Below are positions 59,470-64,000 of a stretch of DNA of 64,000 nucleotides, in pieces. A program made the position numbers and the translations under genes. Source of the DNA: Brevibacillus laterosporus LMG 15441 (GTDB lineage: Bacteria > Bacillota > Bacilli > Brevibacillales > Brevibacillaceae); the NCBI RefSeq assembly GCF_000219535.2, contig NZ_CP007806.1, positions 4,794,501 to 4,858,500 on the forward strand, given 5' to 3'. Numbering within the stretch: position 1 is the stretch's first letter; each line of letters begins with the position of its first letter. A model generated the notes under the pieces. The model had not been told where the DNA came from, did not search any database, and saw only the letters and a list, made by a program, of their open reading frames with translations.

Positions 59470-59704
59470 ATCCACTCCTTAAAAACATCAGATCGTAAGC
59501 TTTAGTTAGTTAATTTTGCCACTTGTGAATCTTCAGTCTTTTGATAACAATAATTAGTAACTAAGCTATATATTACCATATTTTTAAGGAGACAGATATC
59601 CCTTAGATTATCCTATTTATAAGTTTCCCATTATTACTATAGTAGAAATAACCAAAAAGTAAACAGGTAACTTTTAGAATGAAATCGCATATTACAGTTT
59701 AATA

Positions 59705-59741
59705 GAAAAAAGCCGTCTTTGGCAGATAGCAAAAGACGGCT
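59705..59741 (-). terminator. Terminator after the SLH glycosidase gene
   Basis: AGCCGTCTTT (59711-59720) and AAAGACGGCT (59732-59741) form a perfect ten-bp stem, followed by T on minus. Confidence 0.92.
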
Positions 59742-59752
59742 AAGTCCTTCCT

Positions 59753-62485
59753 TTATCGTTGAATCAAACGATACAAGGCGGCAACACAAACAGCGCGTGT
59801 GGTTGGGCTGTCAGGTTTAAAGCTTCCTTGGATTGGATCAATTAATCCTAGTCCTACTATATTTGAAACAGAGGCTGATGCCCATGAAGCAATTTGATTC
59901 TGATCCTTCAGCTTTACTTTCGGAGTAGCTTGCTGTTGCAGGATTCGATCCAGTATGATAGCTGCTTCTGCTCGTGTAACAGGCTGATCTGGACGGAAGG
60001 TATTATCCTTATACCCTTTCACCAATTCCATGGACACCGCTACCTGTACTGCACCTTGCGCATATGAAGGCACTTGATCTTTGAAGTTCAATTTAGGTTG
60101 GTTGGGTAGCTCCCAATTAAACACCCTAGCTAATAGCGCAACATATTGAGCGCGTGTTAATGGGACGTCTGGGCCAAATTTGTTAGCAGACAGCCCTTTT
60201 ACAAACTCCTGTTCCGCCATATAAAGAATCTCTTTTTTATAAGGGTGGTTGGCAATATCGCTAAACTGTTGACCGTATGGTACCAACAGTGTCGCATCGT
60301 CCATATAGATGCTTCCCTTTTCCGGGCGCGATTCAGAGCCTTCAGGCAAATTAGCAATATAGATACTCTTCAGTTGTAGAGGATAAGCCGCATTTGATGG
60401 GAAGTAGCCTCTAAGCTGTTTCCAACCAGTCCAGTCTATCTCCTTGGCAAGATCAACATAATGTGTTTTGCCCTTGCTATCTATTACTTCAGCGCGAAGC
60501 CAGTGGTTACTGTTATCCCCATAAACCCACAAGCCCATACCAATAGGCTGTCCCGGAATCGCTATAGGAGCTGCCCCCATTTTTCCATAGGCGAAACGGG
60601 TATTAGCAGATGATGCTCCGCTGAAATCATACGTTAATTTAGCAGATTTACCAGAACGATGCACTTGTTCACTTTGGAGCAAGAAGGAGCCCTTCGAAGT
60701 TAACCCTTCTGGATTTCCTGCAAACGAAATGCCGGCAATATTATCAAAATTGATCCATTGCTGCTCTGTAGCCCCTACTGTAATTGGTACCGTGGTTGAT
60801 TTACCGTCATAAGATACAGTCAAGGTAGCTTGTCCTGTTTGTTCTCCTGCAACCAACTGCATTTGTTCATTAATATGTACAAGCTCGTTGCTTACAGTGG
60901 TTGTAACAGATAATGGCGTTGCTGTGACCAACTGCCCTTTTTTCGTTTTGATTTTAATATCGAGTGGCAATGTTTGACCTGGCATTACGGTAAGTGGAGA
61001 TGGCGATACCATCACTTGCTCTACCTCAGCACCACTAACGACATGAATATTTTTCTTCGTCTGAATTCCATTGACGCTAGCCGTAACAACAGATGTACCT
61101 GATTGACGAGCGATAAATGAGCTTCCTTCAAATGATCCAGAATCCCCATCTACTCCCCAAGAAATCTGGTTTGCGTCAATTTTATAAGGTAAATAGTGGT
61201 TGTCATATGCTTTGGTTCCAAATTGAATAGCCTGTCCAATTAACGTTTCAGTAGGTCCTGTTAATTGGAATCCAGCCAAATCCCCGGCAGGTGCCGTATT
61301 AAATACACCTAATCCCGTTGGAACACGACGTTCTACTCCCTGCATAGGGCGATTGGCCAATTTGGCTTCTGTTTCCCCTAGCATGCGAACGGCTAATGTT
61401 TGTGAACCACCGCCATCAAAATTGGCCGCCATATAAGAGCCAGCTTCAACCATGATCTGAGCAAATTCGACCAATGTTACCCCACGGCTGGCACTGCCTT
61501 GCTCTACACTTACAATGTAGAGTGTCTTTCCGTCTTTAGAGACGCCGACACCAGTCCGGGCTGTTTTCCCCATAACTGCTTTATCAGCGGAAATAGTAGC
61601 TACTTTTCCCTGATTAACTAGCAAAGCATGCCCTCCCACTGCTTGGGCCCACTCTTTTGAATTAGGAGTAGTTTGTGAATCTACAGTCACAGAAGAGCCT
61701 ACAGGAAACTCTTGTTGCAAAAATTGAGCAGCTGTCCCGTGTCCCCATAAAACAAAACCATCGGCAGGAATTGCCGCTCCAGGCTGATCCACTCGAACCT
61801 CAGTAGCTATACCATTGCGAAAGACTACCTCAACCACACCTTTATAGCCTTTAATTGTTCCTAGACTGGTCTTCCCAAAGGCAGGTGTATACATATTAAG
61901 CTGGTTCTCATGGCTTTTACCTGCTGAAGAAGAGTACTCTTCCTTATTAATTCCGCGCAGGCTCATGTTTTTACCGTTTTGCGAGGTTACCAGCCCCGTG
62001 AACCCAAATCGCTCAATAGCGGCTGTCTTATCCGCAGTTATCCCTAAGCTGTAGTAATACGGTAAATGTCCCATTGAAGAAATCGTTTGTCCATCTTTTA
62101 CAACAATTCCGAATGGTGCACCACGTAGAGACATATTGAAAAAGTCGGCATTTACACCAACAACTGCTCCTGCTTCATTTGTCATTTTCGTAATGCTTTG
62201 TTTTTCTGTTACATGTCCATTTGTCCCGTAAATGGGCTTCACTTCTACGTATTCATTATTCAGATCGACTTTTGTTATGTAGATTTTGCTTTTCTGGTTT
62301 CCATAGACCTTTTCATAATGCGTTAAGATTGTACCTTCCCCAATTGGCGTTTGCCAAACCATTGTTAACGGTCCTACAGTCGCAGCTTCTACTACATAGG
62401 CAGGCAGCACAACAGGAATAATTGCCCCGCATGCTACAGTTGTAGCCAGCATTAACGACAGAAACCGAGCTGGCTTCTTTTTCAT
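59753..62485 (-). CDS. SLH-anchored phosphodiester glycosidase (NAGPA domain) protein
   Basis: This 910-residue protein has a signal peptide (cleaved near VEA-AT, residues 34-35). A NAGPA/phosphodiester-glycosidase domain (about 75-395) includes VVGVNADFFN, RTGVGVSKDGKTLYIVSVEQ, FDGGGSQTLAVR and ERRVPTGLGVF. A beta-sandwich region with Big-type modules follows (about 400-570), then a carbohydrate-binding-like domain (about 575-730). Three SLH domains end it (FSDIANHPYKKEI, FKDQVPSYAQGAVQ, LKDQNQIASWA). NAGPA enzymes remove GlcNAc from phosphodiesters in eukaryotes; bacterial relatives act on wall teichoic-acid-like or exopolysaccharide phosphodiesters, so a wall-polymer substrate is an inference. 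A SigM/SigW-like promoter lies upstream. Confidence 0.9.
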   Translation of the reverse strand: MKKKPARFLSLMLATTVACGAIIPVVLPAYVVEAATVGPLTMVWQTPIGEGTILTHYEKVYGNQKSKIYITKVDLNNEYVEVKPIYGTNGHVTEKQSITKMTNEAGAVVGVNADFFNMSLRGAPFGIVVKDGQTISSMGHLPYYYSLGITADKTAAIERFGFTGLVTSQNGKNMSLRGINKEEYSSSAGKSHENQLNMYTPAFGKTSLGTIKGYKGVVEVVFRNGIATEVRVDQPGAAIPADGFVLWGHGTAAQFLQQEFPVGSSVTVDSQTTPNSKEWAQAVGGHALLVNQGKVATISADKAVMGKTARTGVGVSKDGKTLYIVSVEQGSASRGVTLVEFAQIMVEAGSYMAANFDGGGSQTLAVRMLGETEAKLANRPMQGVERRVPTGLGVFNTAPAGDLAGFQLTGPTETLIGQAIQFGTKAYDNHYLPYKIDANQISWGVDGDSGSFEGSSFIARQSGTSVVTASVNGIQTKKNIHVVSGAEVEQVMVSPSPLTVMPGQTLPLDIKIKTKKGQLVTATPLSVTTTVSNELVHINEQMQLVAGEQTGQATLTVSYDGKSTTVPITVGATEQQWINFDNIAGISFAGNPEGLTSKGSFLLQSEQVHRSGKSAKLTYDFSGASSANTRFAYGKMGAAPIAIPGQPIGMGLWVYGDNSNHWLRAEVIDSKGKTHYVDLAKEIDWTGWKQLRGYFPSNAAYPLQLKSIYIANLPEGSESRPEKGSIYMDDATLLVPYGQQFSDIANHPYKKEILYMAEQEFVKGLSANKFGPDVPLTRAQYVALLARVFNWELPNQPKLNFKDQVPSYAQGAVQVAVSMELVKGYKDNTFRPDQPVTRAEAAIILDRILQQQATPKVKLKDQNQIASWASASVSNIVGLGLIDPIQGSFKPDSPTTRAVCVAALYRLIQR

Positions 62486-62548
62486 TATTGTTGAAACCCC
62501 TCTCCATTGGCTAAACTTTCTCTTTTTTCCTATCCATTACAATGTTTA

Positions 62549-62575
62549 GACGTAGCGAATCGCCCACAAGTTTCA
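62549..62575 (-). promoter_or_regulatory. ECF-sigma-type promoter (SigM/SigW-like)
   Basis: TGAAAC (62570-62575), 17 bases, then CGTCTA (62547-62552) are read on minus. The Bacillus consensus for envelope-stress ECF sigma factors is TGAAAC-N16/17-CGTC/CGTA. No competing SigA promoter is obvious. Confidence 0.65.
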
Positions 62576-62602
62576 GTTTTTTTTCGCGATTTTTATTTGC
62601 CA

Positions 62603-62640
62603 CAAAAGGAAAAGAGACGTTCTGAAAAAACGCCTCTTTT
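62603..62640 (-). terminator. Terminator after mnaA/wecB
   Basis: AAAAGAGACGTT (62610-62621) and AACGCCTCTTTT (62629-62640) form a 12-bp stem with one wobble, followed by a T-rich tail on minus. Confidence 0.85.
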
Positions 62641-62647
62641 ATATGCT

Positions 62648-63814
62648 TTATTTAGATAATAACTTCTCTTGACTTGGTTGAAAAGGGACTGGGCGATCAG
62701 AAATGTAACCAAAATGGTACAGGATTGCTTTCACAATTCTTTCCGATGCCTTTCCGTCTCCATATGGATTTGCTGCTTGCGCCATTTGTTCATATGCCAC
62801 TGAATTGGTTAACAATTCATTTGCCATCTCATATACCTGTTGCTCATCTGTGCCTGCCAATTTCAACGTACCAGCCGCGATTCCTTCTGGACGCTCTGTG
62901 GTGTCACGCAAGACAAGTACCGGTACCCCAAGAGAAGGAGCTTCTTCCTGCACTCCACCTGAGTCTGTCAGAATCAAGTGAGCATGTCGAGCAAAGTTGT
63001 GGAAGTCAAACGCATCTAACGGATCAATTAAATGGATACGATCATGGTTCCCCAAGAACTCTTGTGCCACTTCCTGCACCGCTGGGTTTAGATGCACAGG
63101 GTAAACCACAGCGATCTCTTCATGCTCATCTACCAATTTACGCACAGCTCGGAAGATACGGCGCATTGGATCACCTAGATTTTCACGACGATGGGCTGTC
63201 ATCAACACCATCTTTTTGCCTGCTACCTTTTCCAAGACAGGATGCTGATAGTCAGACTTCACAGTTGTCTGTAATGCATCAATCGCAGTATTCCCCGTAA
63301 TATAGATGGCTTGCTCTTGCTTGTTCTCACGGCGTAAATTATCTGCCGATCCTTCTGTTGGTGAAAAATGAAGATCAGCCATAACTCCTGTCAGCTGGCG
63401 ATTCATCTCTTCCGGGAATGGAGAATACTTGTCCCACGTACGAAGACCAGCTTCAACATGTCCGATCGCTACCTGATTGTAGAAGGAAGCCAAGCTTGCA
63501 ACGAAGGTTGTCGTGGTGTCGCCATGTACGAGCACGATATCTGGTTGTGCCTCTTTGATCGCTTTATCCAAGCTTTCTAATGCACGGGTGGTGATGTCGA
63601 TCAAAGTCTGACGATCCTTCATAATATTTAAATCCATGTCAGGCGTGATCTGGAAAATTTCCAGAACCTGATCCAACATTTGTCGATGTTGTGCTGTCAC
63701 GCATACGATAGATTCAATCTGTTCTTTATGTTTTTTTAACTCGTGAACAAGCGGAGCCATCTTGATAGCCTCCGGTCTTGTCCCGAATACCGTCATTACT
63801 TTTATCTTTTTCAT
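62648..63814 (-). CDS. mnaA: UDP-GlcNAc 2-epimerase (non-hydrolysing)
   Basis: MnaA (WecB) interconverts UDP-GlcNAc and UDP-ManNAc, the donor used by TagA. The 388-residue protein has the GT-B-like fold motifs VFGTRPEAIKMAPLV, VHGDTTTTFVASLASFY, HVEAGLRT, the AHRRENLG loop and LTDSGGVQEEAPSLGVPVLVLRDTTERPE. The ATG at 63814 follows AGGGGGTG by eight bases; a TTG at 63820 is closer than usual to the site. upp lies upstream, as in B. subtilis. Confidence 0.96.
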   Translation of the reverse strand: MKKIKVMTVFGTRPEAIKMAPLVHELKKHKEQIESIVCVTAQHRQMLDQVLEIFQITPDMDLNIMKDRQTLIDITTRALESLDKAIKEAQPDIVLVHGDTTTTFVASLASFYNQVAIGHVEAGLRTWDKYSPFPEEMNRQLTGVMADLHFSPTEGSADNLRRENKQEQAIYITGNTAIDALQTTVKSDYQHPVLEKVAGKKMVLMTAHRRENLGDPMRRIFRAVRKLVDEHEEIAVVYPVHLNPAVQEVAQEFLGNHDRIHLIDPLDAFDFHNFARHAHLILTDSGGVQEEAPSLGVPVLVLRDTTERPEGIAAGTLKLAGTDEQQVYEMANELLTNSVAYEQMAQAANPYGDGKASERIVKAILYHFGYISDRPVPFQPSQEKLLSK

Positions 63815-63828
63815 CAGCAAGACACCCC

Positions 63829-64000
<172 letters not shown>

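Overview
The window looks like chromosomal DNA of a spore-forming, flagellated Gram-positive of the genus Brevibacillus. The strongest evidence is the S-layer operon at 12.5-19.2 kb. It encodes a middle-wall-protein-like SLH protein followed by an outer-wall-protein-like protein, with the tandem TTG/ATG starts known from the Brevibacillus cwp operon. SpoIID, SpoIIQ, SpoIIID, Mbl, FlhO/FlhP and the YwzB-YwmB-MurA block in Bacillus-like order support this. The species cannot be fixed from sequence reading alone; B. laterosporus or a relative is my guess. Almost every gene is on the minus strand; only yvyE and a recombinase remnant are on plus.

Layout in coordinate order. 0-5 kb: a truncated polysaccharide deacetylase, metK behind a SAM-I riboswitch, and an SLH-anchored subtilase. 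5-8.3 kb: three consecutive SLAP-domain proteins of the accessory-Sec/S-layer assembly type. 8.4-12 kb: an epimerase-like reductase and a TetR regulator that share a near-identical 20-bp operator candidate, then a MATE exporter. 12-21 kb: a tyrosine-recombinase remnant, the S-layer operon, and a TolC-like protein. 21-25.3 kb: yvyE, tagO, tagA, fabZ and pgsA. 25.5-35.4 kb: epuA, flhP, flhO, mbl, spoIIID, spoIIQ, spoIID, alaT/alaR, murA, ywmB and ywzB. 35.7-46.2 kb: an 11-subunit nuo operon (A,B,C,D,H-N) without nuoE/F/G. 46.4-50.7 kb: a Vpr-like protease and an unrecognised protein. 50.8-58.2 kb: the complete F1Fo ATP synthase operon with atpI and atpZ. 58.2-64 kb: a thiolase, an SLH-anchored phosphodiester glycosidase behind an ECF-sigma-type promoter, mnaA/wecB and the 3' end of upp.

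The dominant theme is the cell envelope. MnaA, TagO and TagA would make the ManNAc-GlcNAc linkage unit of wall polymers, MurA starts peptidoglycan, and Mbl organises wall growth. SLH proteins (the middle wall protein, the subtilase, the glycosidase) would dock on the secondary wall polymer. The SLAP proteins probably help S-layer export or assembly. The TolC-like protein next to the S-layer operon, with little room for outer-membrane beta strands, is the most unexpected gene. The second theme is energy conversion, with Nuo and ATP synthase lying nearly side by side.
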